From NCBI GenBank assembly GCA_003219355.1, contig QHOQ01000060.1, positions 1 to 19,286 on the forward strand: DNA of 19,286 bases, given 5' to 3'. The stretch is from Verrucomicrobiota bacterium (GTDB lineage: Bacteria > Verrucomicrobiota > Verrucomicrobiia > Chthoniobacterales > UBA10450). How positions within the stretch are numbered: position 1 is the stretch's first letter; every line of letters begins with the position of its first letter. Under the pieces are notes generated by a model, which saw nothing but the letters and a program-made list of their open reading frames with translations, was not told the origin of the DNA and searched no databases. Position numbers and translations under genes: made by a program. Positions 1 to 7,121 of this stretch are shown one piece after another.

Positions 1-888
1 CACGCTCCATGGAGCAAATTTGTGCAGCAGATGCGGCAGATAAAAATAAAACGGTTGCGCTCGATGAATCGTTTCCCCGAAACGCGCGACGAATTCGCGC
101 ATTACAACTTGATCGAAAAAGCCAGGCTGAAAAAGAATTCCACCCACGACCCATAAAAGAAAAATTCCGAGCGAAGCGAGCCAGGGCCACCAGCCGCACC
201 AGGCACTGTTGTGATCTTGCAGGTAGGCACGCCGTGCCGCGGCGTCCGGTCGGCGCAGCGCGCCGACCCTACCATGGCACCATTGAAACAGCGCAATGCC
301 GGGAAGTAGAAACGCATAAACAATCGGCCCCTTGATCAACAGCGCAGCGGTGAGCGACGCGAAGATTAAGAATCGATCTCGTGGTATCCACACTTCCTGT
401 TTTTGAATTTTCCGCCAGATAAGCAAGCCGATCAGAAAAATCAGGCACGCCAGCGGCATGTCTGTGCGGACAAGAGTGGCCAGACGCGGACTCAGCAGAT
501 TCAGTCCGAACGCGCTGAGCGCAATCAAAGCAGCGACTGATCCGTGAGCCACCGCCGCGACCCGAAAGAGCAAGATCGACATCGCAATCGCCGCGACGAA
601 GGATGGCAAACGCCACGCCACATCCCATGATCGCGTTGCGGCAAAAAGACCGGCCGAGATCCATCCGACCAGCGGCGGCTTCGTCGCCAGGTGTTCGTGC
701 GGCGTTTGCTGATAGAACCACCGCCCCTCCTTGACCATCTCAAAGGAAGTGAACGCCTGTTTGGCCTGATCGTAATCGTCGAGCTGCCACGGCAGATTCG
801 CGATTAAAAATAAGGCGATTGTCAGCGTGCCAACGATCCAGGGCGTGCGGTTATTCTGCAGAAATTTCTCCAGCCAGGAAGGTTCCAT
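1..888 (-). CDS. GT39/ArnT-like membrane glycosyltransferase (partial, runs off window)
   Basis: The first 296 residues are visible and the C-terminus lies outside the window. This is a polytopic membrane protein of the ArnT/PMT (GT39) type, whose members transfer sugars from polyprenyl-phosphate donors to lipid A, glycans or proteins on the outer face of the inner membrane. Family marks are an acidic first loop (LDDYD, residues 36-40), KPPL (70-73), RLPS (93-96), RTDMP (141-145), KGP (186-188) and a PFYFYL segment (279-284). Hydrophobic segments follow in the expected order. The ATG start lies 15 bases after the upstream cyclase stop, with GAGG about 11 bases before it, so it is probably the distal gene of the lpxB cluster. 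Residues 206-222 are encoded by a palindromic repeat and are rich in Arg and Ala, unlike their surroundings. Acceptor and donor cannot be told from the sequence. Confidence 0.87.
   Translation of the reverse strand, partial: MEPSWLEKFLQNNRTPWIVGTLTIALFLIANLPWQLDDYDQAKQAFTSFEMVKEGRWFYQQTPHEHLATKPPLVGWISAGLFAATRSWDVAWRLPSFVAAIAMSILLFRVAAVAHGSVAALIALSAFGLNLLSPRLATLVRTDMPLACLIFLIGLLIWRKIQKQEVWIPRDRFLIFASLTAALLIKGPIVYAFLLPGIALFQWCHGRVGALRRPDAAARRAYLQDHNSAWCGWWPWLASLGIFLLWVVGGILFQPGFFDQVVMREFVARFGETIHRAQPFYFYLPHLLHKFAPWSV
222..273. repeat. Palindromic repeat element inside the GT39 gene
   Basis: The element is bounded by GGTAGG (222-227) and its exact reverse complement CCTACC (268-273). Inside are two hairpins: GGCAC/GTGCC (226-230, 234-238, loop GCC) and a perfect 9-bp stem GGTCGGCGC/GCGCCGACC (248-256, 260-268, loop AGC). 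It is read through in frame by the GT39 gene as residues 206-222. The GTAG...CTAC boundaries resemble the intergenic element at 12928-12996. Confidence 0.8.
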
Positions 889-903
889 GTTCGCTGGCGG
901 ACC

Positions 904-1551
904 TCAGTCGCGCCAAAGGACCGCCCGCACTGGCGCGGCGTCGGCACTGGCAATCTTTAGCGGCAACGCGACAAGATTATAAATGCCGCTCCCGACATCT
1001 TTCAGATCGAGAGATTCAATAATGGCGACGCCGGCACGAGCGAGTGCGTGATGATTCGGCAACGACTTCGAATCAACCTCATCCACCGACGGCAGGTCCA
1101 ACCCCAGGAGTTTGACTCCATTTTTCTGCAGCCACTGTGGAACATCAGCCGCAATCACAGGAATTTGATTTGGAAAAATCGACGAATCGCTCCATCGACC
1201 GGTTTTAATGAGAAGCCGTGACGTCCCCGCGATTTCTTCAGAATACGCCCGAAGATCCTCGGTTGTAATCAAATGCTTTCCGCTCGACCCCAAGAAAGCT
1301 TCCGCAAGATCGACAACTACCGCGCGCCCCATATAAGTTTCGAGCGGCGCTTTCTCGATCGTTTCGCCGTCGGTCTCGAAATGAAACCGGGCATCGGCGT
1401 GGGTACCGTTGTGCACGCTCGTTTTAATCGCGCCAAGGTTGACCGAGCTTCCCTCTGCAATTGTCCCTGTGAGCTGAAACTGAAACGGGGTGTCTCCCGG
1501 CCAAGGCGCGACTTCGTTCGAGAGTGTCCGCGAAATATCCCAAAATTTCAT
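904..1551 (-). CDS. kynB: Cyclase-family metal hydrolase, probable kynurenine formamidase (arylformamidase)
   Basis: This 215-residue protein matches the KynB branch of the cyclase family, which hydrolyses N-formylkynurenine to kynurenine and formate in tryptophan breakdown (EC 3.5.1.9). The N-terminal WDIS (4-7) and WPGDTPF (17-23) are typical. The metal-binding HxxxHxD signature is present as H47, H51 and D53, followed by H57. The C-terminal PLKIASADAAPVRAVL run is the usual KynB ending. Full length agrees with the family (about 205-215). It lies 47 bases after lpxB and 15 bases before the GT39 gene on the same strand, so it is probably co-transcribed, although no link between kynurenine and lipid A is known to me. 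Other cyclase-family hydrolases share these motifs, so the substrate is a family inference. Confidence 0.85.
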   Translation of the reverse strand: MKFWDISRTLSNEVAPWPGDTPFQFQLTGTIAEGSSVNLGAIKTSVHNGTHADARFHFETDGETIEKAPLETYMGRAVVVDLAEAFLGSSGKHLITTEDLRAYSEEIAGTSRLLIKTGRWSDSSIFPNQIPVIAADVPQWLQKNGVKLLGLDLPSVDEVDSKSLPNHHALARAGVAIIESLDLKDVGSGIYNLVALPLKIASADAAPVRAVLWRD

Positions 1552-1598
1552 CAGGTCAGCTTCGGCTCGATGCTAGAATACGGTTGGTAAATAGCCAT

Positions 1599-2732
1599 CT
1601 AAGTCGCGCCCAATTCTTCGACAATTGCTCGCGCGGCCTTTTCACTCGCTCCGCCTTCGCCCAATTTAGCAACGATTCGATCGAATTCGGAAATCATTCG
1701 GTCTCGCGCGGCCGGATCATTGATCAGTTGCAAAACAGCTTTCACGATCGTGTTGGGTTTGGCTCGATGTTGAATGAATTCCGGCACTACTTCTTTATTC
1801 GCGAGCACGTTGGGCATGCCGAGATATTTCACGTTCACAACGAGTCGCGCCGCCAGATAGGTCGGCCAGGCGACCTTGTAAATCAGCGCATATGGCAGCC
1901 GAAAAAATGCCGCCTCCAGCGTCGCGCTCCCCGAAGCAATGATCCCGACAGAAGCACGCTGCATGGTCGCAGCTGTTTCATCCGTAACGACGCGAAAGAG
2001 TCCTTCTTTCAGGTAAGCGTCTGCCAGGGTATCCGAAATCTCGCTCGCAAGCGCCTCCGAGGCCGCCGCTACTTCAAAACGCAAGTTTGCTCTGTGTTTG
2101 TGCAGCTCGTGCGCGGTCTCGATCAGGATCGGAAAAATCTTGCGCACTTCGCGGCGACGGCTGCCCGGGAAAAGTCCGATTAAGTTTGCATCGCGTTCGA
2201 TATCGAGTTTGCGAACTCGCAATCTCTCGACCATTGGATGGCCGACAAATACCGTGCGGAGCCCGGACTTGTTATAGAGCTCGGCCTCAAAAGGAAAGAT
2301 GCAGAGCATGAGATCGAGAAAACGCGCCATCTTTTTAATTCGACCGCGGTTCCACGCCCAAACTTGCGGGCTAATGTAGTAAATTATTTTTCGTTTTGCT
2401 GATCGCCTTCGCAATGCTCGGGCGAGGCGCAAGTTGAAGCCGGGATAATCGATCAAGACGACTGCGTCGGCTTTGTTCTCCTCAATTTCGTTAAGCGTTT
2501 CGTGAAACTTTTGGCGAAAATAACCGTACTTCTTGATCACTTCCCACAAACCAAGGACAGCCGCATCGCCGATCCAATTTTTCAATTGGGCGCCGGCGAT
2601 CGCCCGCATTTGCGGACCGCCGCGCCCGATGAAATTAAGATCGAAATCCGATTCGCGCAGCGAACGCATCAGGGCCGCCCCGTGATTGTCGCCGCTGGCC
2701 TCGCCCGCGACAAAATAGATTGTGTTAGACAC
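1599..2732 (-). CDS. lpxB: Lipid-A-disaccharide synthase
   Basis: LpxB (GT19) condenses lipid X with UDP-2,3-diacylglucosamine to form the lipid A disaccharide at the inner membrane's cytoplasmic face. The 377-residue length is normal. Visible family motifs are AGEASGD (9-15), GRGGPQM (36-42), DYPGFN (95-100), SPQVWAW (121-127), GHPMVER (164-170), FPGSRRREV (188-196) and SGSATLEAA (267-275). The start is GTG: the last bases of the upstream oxidoreductase read GTGTCTAA, so the two genes overlap by 8 bases and are probably translationally coupled. The gene shows that the organism makes lipid A. The other lpx genes are not in this window. Confidence 0.96.
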   Translation of the reverse strand: MSNTIYFVAGEASGDNHGAALMRSLRESDFDLNFIGRGGPQMRAIAGAQLKNWIGDAAVLGLWEVIKKYGYFRQKFHETLNEIEENKADAVVLIDYPGFNLRLARALRRRSAKRKIIYYISPQVWAWNRGRIKKMARFLDLMLCIFPFEAELYNKSGLRTVFVGHPMVERLRVRKLDIERDANLIGLFPGSRRREVRKIFPILIETAHELHKHRANLRFEVAAASEALASEISDTLADAYLKEGLFRVVTDETAATMQRASVGIIASGSATLEAAFFRLPYALIYKVAWPTYLAARLVVNVKYLGMPNVLANKEVVPEFIQHRAKPNTIVKAVLQLINDPAARDRMISEFDRIVAKLGEGGASEKAARAIVEELGAT

Positions 2733-3645
2733 TCGGGGCGATCCGCTTGGTGATTTCGACCGCCAGTTCCAACGCCGCTGTCGCTTGAAACCCGGAAACG
2801 CGCGGCTCGCGTCCTGTGGTCGCGCATTCGATGAACGACATCAGTTGACACTTGAGCGGTTCTTCGCGTCCGATTTCGACTTTCTCGCGCGCAATCCGCC
2901 CTCCGATACGGCGATAGATTTCGCCACTCTGGTTTTGATAATCGAGCGAAAGATAAGCGTCCTCCTGAAAGACCCGAATCTTACGCATCCGTTCGGGACT
3001 GATTCGGCTCGAGGTGACATTTGCCACGCACCCGTTCTCGAAACGCATGCGCGCATTGGCGATGTCTTCGCCACGGCTTAGAACGGGCACCCCCACGGCA
3101 TCGATGCTTTGCACGGGCGAGCGCACGAAATGCAGAATAACTTCCAAATCATGGATCATAAGATCGAGAACCACACCGATATCGGTGCTGCGTTCCGGAT
3201 AAGGGGAAAGCCGATGTGCCTCGATGAAGCGCGGATGGGTCAGATGCTTTTCGAGTGCGTTTAAAACAGGATTGAACCGTTCGACATGGCCAACTTGCAG
3301 GATGAGTCCGTTCCGCGCCGCGAGCTCCACCAATTCGGCCGCGTGCGCGGTATTGTCGGTAATCGGTTTCTCAACCAGTAGATGTTTGCCTCGCGCAAGC
3401 AGAGACCGCGCGACCTCGTGATGCGTATTCGTCGGCGTCGCAACCGAAGACGCATCAACCATTTCAATAAACTCGTCGAGCGATTTCGCCGTTGCTACGC
3501 TAAACTTTCTCCCGATCACGTGCCCTCTGTTAAGATCGAGATCGTAGACCGCGGTAAAATCGGCCGATGGAATTTCGGCATAGAGACGAGCGTGGTTGCT
3601 TCCAATATGGCCGACTCCGACAACACCAACGCGTAATTTTTTCAT
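2725..3645 (-). CDS. Gfo/Idh/MocA-family oxidoreductase, possibly acting on a UDP-sugar
   Basis: This 306-residue NAD(P)-dependent sugar dehydrogenase has an N-terminal Rossmann motif GVGHIG (10-15), the family EKP motif (92-94) and a catalytic-site segment DLMIHDLE (161-168). The C-terminal alpha/beta domain is complete. It overlaps lpxB by 8 bases and starts 15 bases after the GDP-fucose synthase stop. Genes of this family next to lpxA/lpxB are known in several phyla. GnnA, which oxidises UDP-GlcNAc at C3 on the way to 3-amino lipid A, belongs to this family. No GnnB-type aminotransferase is visible here, so a GnnA role is only a possibility. The family assignment is firm; the substrate is not. 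Confidence 0.9.
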   Translation of the reverse strand: MKKLRVGVVGVGHIGSNHARLYAEIPSADFTAVYDLDLNRGHVIGRKFSVATAKSLDEFIEMVDASSVATPTNTHHEVARSLLARGKHLLVEKPITDNTAHAAELVELAARNGLILQVGHVERFNPVLNALEKHLTHPRFIEAHRLSPYPERSTDIGVVLDLMIHDLEVILHFVRSPVQSIDAVGVPVLSRGEDIANARMRFENGCVANVTSSRISPERMRKIRVFQEDAYLSLDYQNQSGEIYRRIGGRIAREKVEIGREEPLKCQLMSFIECATTGREPRVSGFQATAALELAVEITKRIAPSV

Positions 3646-3660
3646 CGATATGTCCAGTCT

Positions 3661-4593
3661 CTAGTGCGCCAAATTTTTCAAAAACCAATCGTAAGTTTGC
3701 GCGATACCTTCCCGGAGCGGGATCGTCGCCTGCCAGCCCAAGCCATGCAGCCGGGTAACGTCGAGAAGTTTTCGCGGTGTGCCGTCCGGCTTGGTCGTGT
3801 CCCAGGCGAGTTCACCATCGAAACCAACCACGTCACAAATCAACTCCGCCAGTTCACGGATGGAGATATCTTCGCCGCAGCCGACGTTGATGATTTCCGG
3901 GGAATCATATTTCTCGAGCAGAAAGAGACAGGCCGAAGCAAGATCATCCACATGCAAAAATTCACGGCGCGGCTTTCCGGAGCCCCATACGATCAGCTCA
4001 TGCGCCTTGCGCATTTTCGCTTCATGCGCCTTCCGCAAAAGCGCAGCCAGGACATGTGATGTCTCCAGGTCGAAATTGTCGTTCGGCCCGTAAAGATTTG
4101 TCGCCATTGCGGAAATAAAATTAGCGCCATACTCGCGCGCATATGCTTGGCAGAGTTTAATACCGGCGATCTTCGCGATTGCGTACGCTTCACCGGTTGG
4201 CTCAAGCGGACCCCCCAGCAAGGCTGTTTCCGGAATCGGTTGCGGCGCGAGTTTGGGGTAAATGCAGGAGCTGCCAAGGAAGAGAAGTTTGCGCACGCCG
4301 GCTTCGTGAGCGGCACGAATAATGTTGTTCTGGATCCGTAAGTTCTCGAGGAGAAACTCGACTGGAAAATCGTTGTTCGCCTTGATGCCGCCAACCCTTG
4401 CCGCGGCAAGGATTACGATTGCTGGTTTTTCGTCGCGGAAAAATTTCGCAACGGCCGATTCGTCCTCGAAATCAAGTTGCACCCGATCGCGCTTCGGCAG
4501 GTTATTGAAGCCTTTTTCCTCAAGGCGGCGGATCAAGGCGCCACCCACAAGCCCGCGATAACCGGCGACAAAGATTTTCTCTGATTTATCCAT
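3661..4593 (-). CDS. fcl: GDP-L-fucose synthase (GDP-4-keto-6-deoxymannose epimerase/reductase)
   Basis: This is an extended short-chain dehydrogenase that converts GDP-4-keto-6-deoxy-D-mannose to GDP-L-fucose using NADPH. Visible are the nucleotide-binding GYRGLVG (11-17), GSSCIYP (107-113) and the Tyr-x3-Lys pair in YAIAK (Y137, K141). These fall at nearly the same positions as the catalytic Ser, Tyr and Lys of the E. coli enzyme. GKPRREFLHVDDLA (207-219) is the characteristic GDP-fucose synthase segment. At 310 residues the gene is full length. The partner gmd is not in the window. It heads the minus-strand envelope cluster and probably feeds fucose to LPS or exopolysaccharide. Confidence 0.93.
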   Translation of the reverse strand: MDKSEKIFVAGYRGLVGGALIRRLEEKGFNNLPKRDRVQLDFEDESAVAKFFRDEKPAIVILAAARVGGIKANNDFPVEFLLENLRIQNNIIRAAHEAGVRKLLFLGSSCIYPKLAPQPIPETALLGGPLEPTGEAYAIAKIAGIKLCQAYAREYGANFISAMATNLYGPNDNFDLETSHVLAALLRKAHEAKMRKAHELIVWGSGKPRREFLHVDDLASACLFLLEKYDSPEIINVGCGEDISIRELAELICDVVGFDGELAWDTTKPDGTPRKLLDVTRLHGLGWQATIPLREGIAQTYDWFLKNLAH

Positions 4594-4998
4594 GATGAGC
4601 TCCCCAGCTGCCGTTTAGCATTTTCCTTTTTCCGCCTTTGCGCAATGCTCACTTCGGTGAGCAAGCGCGAAATCGTGCATCCAGGTTCAGGAGCGCGTTT
4701 TCAAACCGCGCACGGTGCCAATGGCATTGTCGAAAAATTGCCCTTGATCTTTTTCGGAAAGCTTTCCGGCGTCAGCTTGGGCAAGAGCGATCTTTGCTCG
4801 CACCGACAACATCAGTCAGAAGGCAGTCAGTCGTTTCATCGGACAGCGCGAAGAGAATGGCCGGGCAACTGACAGGAAAGCTGCTTACAACGATTAGCCT
4901 ACACCGCGAGTCGGCTGAGACTAGTAGCCTGTATCGAACCCTTTAGGGAGGGTGAAGGTCGCCATTCACAATAGAAGAGACACCGAGTGGCCCATTGC
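4594..4998. other. 405-base spacer without a convincing gene
   Basis: This stretch separates the hydrolase gene from fcl, both on the minus strand, and should contain the fcl promoter. It holds a perfect 7-bp hairpin with a TTCG loop (TGCTCAC 4646-4652, GTGAGCA 4657-4663), with no T-run on either side. A minus-strand ORF at 4687-4812 could encode 41 residues (beginning MLSVRAKIALAQADAGK) with plausible composition. It has no recognised relative or clear ribosome site, so it is not called as a gene. The other open frames here are low-complexity and unconvincing. No tRNA was seen. Confidence 0.5.
4646..4663. other. Hairpin with TTCG tetraloop upstream of fcl
   Basis: TGCTCAC (4646-4652) and GTGAGCA (4657-4663) form a perfect 7-bp stem closed by TTCG. 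It lies about 50-70 bases upstream of the fcl start on the transcribed minus strand, so it may be in the leader. No poly-T tract follows in either direction, so a rho-independent terminator is unlikely. Confidence 0.45.
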
Positions 4999-6024
4999 CT
5001 AGACCTTGTTCGGCCACCATGATTTAGCCGAAGCGAGTTGCTGATGGACCAACACGCCACGATCAACTCCACGCATCACTTCATGCATGAGCTTTTTTAC
5101 TGCGGGATATTGATCAAGCTTGAAATAAGCGCCATGGATATCGCCTTCGTTACTGGCAAAGAACTCAGAGCAATCCGTATCCCAGACGTTGTCCGGCGTG
5201 GCGGCATGACCATTTCCCGCCGCGCGATCCAAGCCACTGCGACCGAGGCGACGTTTGAAGAAATGCTTTAGCCCAGCGGACACGCCAAGGACCGGATCCC
5301 GCCCGCTATAAAAGGCGGTAACCCGATAGGTGAGATTGGCAATGCCTTCTCCGTCCCCATCGCCGATTTGTTCGCCGCTGTCGAAGATATCGTTGTCCAC
5401 ATCGGCAGCGAGCATGAGAAGCTGGTTAACAAGGCTGGTGGCGAGTGGACGATTGTTACGCTTCCAGGTATTGAACAACGCCATCTGCGTTACGAAATTC
5501 CCCATGCTGTGGGCAATAATGGATACTTTTGCTTTGCAAGCCTTGCTGGGATCGGCCGCGGTCGCAGTCTGGTTACGAGCCAGCACGTTGTAGAGCTTGC
5601 TAAGGACATCGGCTAGATCGTTGGCGCACATGCGCGCTCCGGCGCGATCTGCAAGATAATCGTAAACCTGACCTTTCGATGGCCAGGTAAAGAGGACACA
5701 GACGCCAAGGCTGCTTGGGCCGGAAAAGAGGCCGTTGGACACACGGGTATAGAAATCGACCGAGTTTGCAAAACCGCTGTTGTACCCGTGGACGCATAAC
5801 GCGAGATGTTTTTCCTCTTCCTGCTGATCTTGCGGAAGGTCGGGGAAGGTTTCGCAGGCCTCCGTAATCGCCTTTCGAAATTGTGAAAAGGAGATCCGAT
5901 CCCAGTTGCCGATATCGTGAAGATTTCTTTTGCTATCGCTGACAAAATAAGCCGGCCCGTTTGCGTTTCGTTCGGTGCCTGCACCGCCCGCATTGCGATC
6001 ACTGATCATCCAATACTTAGGCAT
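4999..6024 (-). CDS. Alpha/beta hydrolase of the DUF900 (COG4782) type
   Basis: The 341-residue protein has the order of a DUF900 esterase/lipase-like hydrolase. A strand ends in CVHGYNSGF (77-85), the oxyanion region. A WPSKG segment (114-118) and a YDYLADR segment (121-127) follow. The nucleophile elbow is AHSMGN (171-176, Ser173). LAADVDNDIF (205-214) probably supplies the acid, and GDIHGAY (294-300, His297) probably the histidine. There is no signal peptide, so it is probably cytosolic. The N-terminal 40 residues are polar and not family-like. The substrate is unknown. The ATG start has no obvious Shine-Dalgarno sequence. It is divergent from the next plus-strand gene and 405 bases from fcl, so it is probably transcribed alone. 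Confidence 0.8.
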   Translation of the reverse strand: MPKYWMISDRNAGGAGTERNANGPAYFVSDSKRNLHDIGNWDRISFSQFRKAITEACETFPDLPQDQQEEEKHLALCVHGYNSGFANSVDFYTRVSNGLFSGPSSLGVCVLFTWPSKGQVYDYLADRAGARMCANDLADVLSKLYNVLARNQTATAADPSKACKAKVSIIAHSMGNFVTQMALFNTWKRNNRPLATSLVNQLLMLAADVDNDIFDSGEQIGDGDGEGIANLTYRVTAFYSGRDPVLGVSAGLKHFFKRRLGRSGLDRAAGNGHAATPDNVWDTDCSEFFASNEGDIHGAYFKLDQYPAVKKLMHEVMRGVDRGVLVHQQLASAKSWWPNKV

Positions 6025-6221
6025 AGCGCTATCGCAGCAAATAGCACCGCCCTAATCAAGGATTTTCAGATCAGAGCCGACCGGGCGAGAGGCTGACGAG
6101 CTGACGAATTCACGGCTCCGCGGGAGGTGCGCCGATCGACCGGGAAATCACAGCACGGAACGAGCATGTCCGTAATTTGTTTGCGCTTGCTGAAAATGGC
6201 GCAGGGATTTTCAATCCGGAA
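6025..6221. promoter_or_regulatory. Divergent intergenic region
   Basis: The hydrolase gene (minus) and the PD-(D/E)xK-motif gene (plus) diverge from this 197-base spacer, so both promoters should lie here. I could not pick a convincing -35/-10 pair. A TGACGAATTCACGGCTC run near 6103-6119 shares the word ATTCACGGCTC with the repeat at 9481-9514. The in-frame TTG at 6177 could lengthen the plus-strand gene by 15 codons. Confidence 0.4.
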
Positions 6222-6974
6222 ATGCTTCGTGCTTTTGCGCTTTTTTTCTTTGCGACGATTACAATTTGCAGGGCAACCGAGCCGCGGTCAACGATCCCGG
6301 CGACAGCCCAGGCCACAGCGCCGGTCGACCAACTGATTCCCTGGTTGCTCGACGAAGACCGACAACTGCGCGGCATCGCATTTAGCGAGGTGATTCTCGA
6401 CACCACGGGCAAACATGTTTTCGCTTTCGATCGAAAAAACGAAACCGACGAACGTGTAATCAAACAGATCAGTGCAGCGCTTGATGAGACGATGCGGCGG
6501 ATGAATGCATCCGACAGTCCGATTCAAAAGGCCGCACGCATCAACGAAGTAAGTAGTCAGGTGGAGGATTTGCTGCGAGAATTGTTGAATACCACGGCCG
6601 GACTGAGCTGCGATTTTCCTCGGACTGCCGGTGGCAAAATTCAGCGCTCCGGTTATCCCGACCTTCGGATTGTCGATCTTGCGAGCACGCGCGTCTTTTA
6701 TCTTGATCCGAAACTCTATGCAGTTGGCAGTCGGGACAGCAGTTTTCGAACCTTCTATTTCGAACCGAAGATCGCGACGAACAAAGTGCGCGATGACGCC
6801 GTCCATTTGATCGGCGGGTTCGAGCACGAACCCCGAAAAGATAACCGTTGGAACTTTACCCGCTGGGACCTGGTCGATCTTTCGCAATTTAAAGTGAAAC
6901 TGAAAGCAGAGTTTCAGGGTAGCAATCACGACATGTATCGGCCGGAAGCGATTGTCGCGACAAGGTCGAAATAA
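6222..6974 (+). CDS. Exported protein of unknown family with a PD-(D/E)xK nuclease-like motif
   Basis: The 250-residue protein starts best at the ATG, which gives an N-terminal hydrophobic segment (residues 2-17) like a signal peptide or anchor, then a Pro/Thr/Ala-rich stretch. The middle (about 70-125) is helical and charged. Residues 146-164 contain P146-D147, fourteen residues, then D162-P163-K164, a literal PD-(D/E)xK catalytic signature in a hydrophobic strand context (DLRIVD, RVFYLDPKLY). The C-terminal third is aromatic and basic. I do not recognise a named family. I recall similar unnamed proteins in Verrucomicrobiota, which is recollection only. A nuclease fold is inference, and an exported nuclease-like protein would be unusual. 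It lies about 150 bases before ribBA and is probably not coupled to it. Confidence 0.75.
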   Translation: MLRAFALFFFATITICRATEPRSTIPATAQATAPVDQLIPWLLDEDRQLRGIAFSEVILDTTGKHVFAFDRKNETDERVIKQISAALDETMRRMNASDSPIQKAARINEVSSQVEDLLRELLNTTAGLSCDFPRTAGGKIQRSGYPDLRIVDLASTRVFYLDPKLYAVGSRDSSFRTFYFEPKIATNKVRDDAVHLIGGFEHEPRKDNRWNFTRWDLVDLSQFKVKLKAEFQGSNHDMYRPEAIVATRSK

Positions 6975-6985
6975 ATCCGTCGAAC

Positions 6986-7070
6986 CGCTGAAGCGTTGAG
7001 GGGCTAAAGCGGCAGTGAATTGTGCTTCTTTGTTGCGAATTGTCCGCTTCAACGGTTTAACGCTTCAACC
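6986..7070. repeat. Imperfect inverted repeat upstream of ribBA
   Basis: Arms 6986-7012 and 7044-7070 match as reverse complements at about 19 of 27 positions. The shared core is TGAAGCGTT and AAGCGG. The 31-base centre is unpaired. The arms are built of words such as CGCTTCAAC and GGTTTAAC, similar in style to the GTTGAAA/GTTAAAG repeat at 18896-18951. No FMN riboswitch features were seen. Confidence 0.6.
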
Positions 7071-7121
7071 AATCCGCGACCAAGAGTAACGGTTGCTCAG
7101 AGCGGCGGGGGACGTAATGGT

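Noticed and set aside
1524..2183. 219-residue plus-strand open frame opposite lpxB
   Set aside because: lpxB is certain from its motifs on the other strand; the frame is a codon-bias shadow with Arg/Phe-rich composition.
4646..4663. Rho-independent terminator
   Set aside because: The stem is good but no T-run follows on either strand and no gene ends beside it.
4870..4998. tRNA gene in the spacer
   Set aside because: No acceptor-stem pairing or TTC-loop consensus could be assembled.
6288..7052. 254-residue minus-strand open frame opposite the PD-(D/E)xK-motif gene
   Set aside because: It runs antisense across a gene with better composition and a signal peptide, covers an intergenic repeat, and shows no family motif.
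7020..7121. Extended N-terminus of RibBA from an upstream TTG
   Set aside because: The extra residues fall in an inverted repeat and do not resemble RibB; ATG 7122 gives a normal start.
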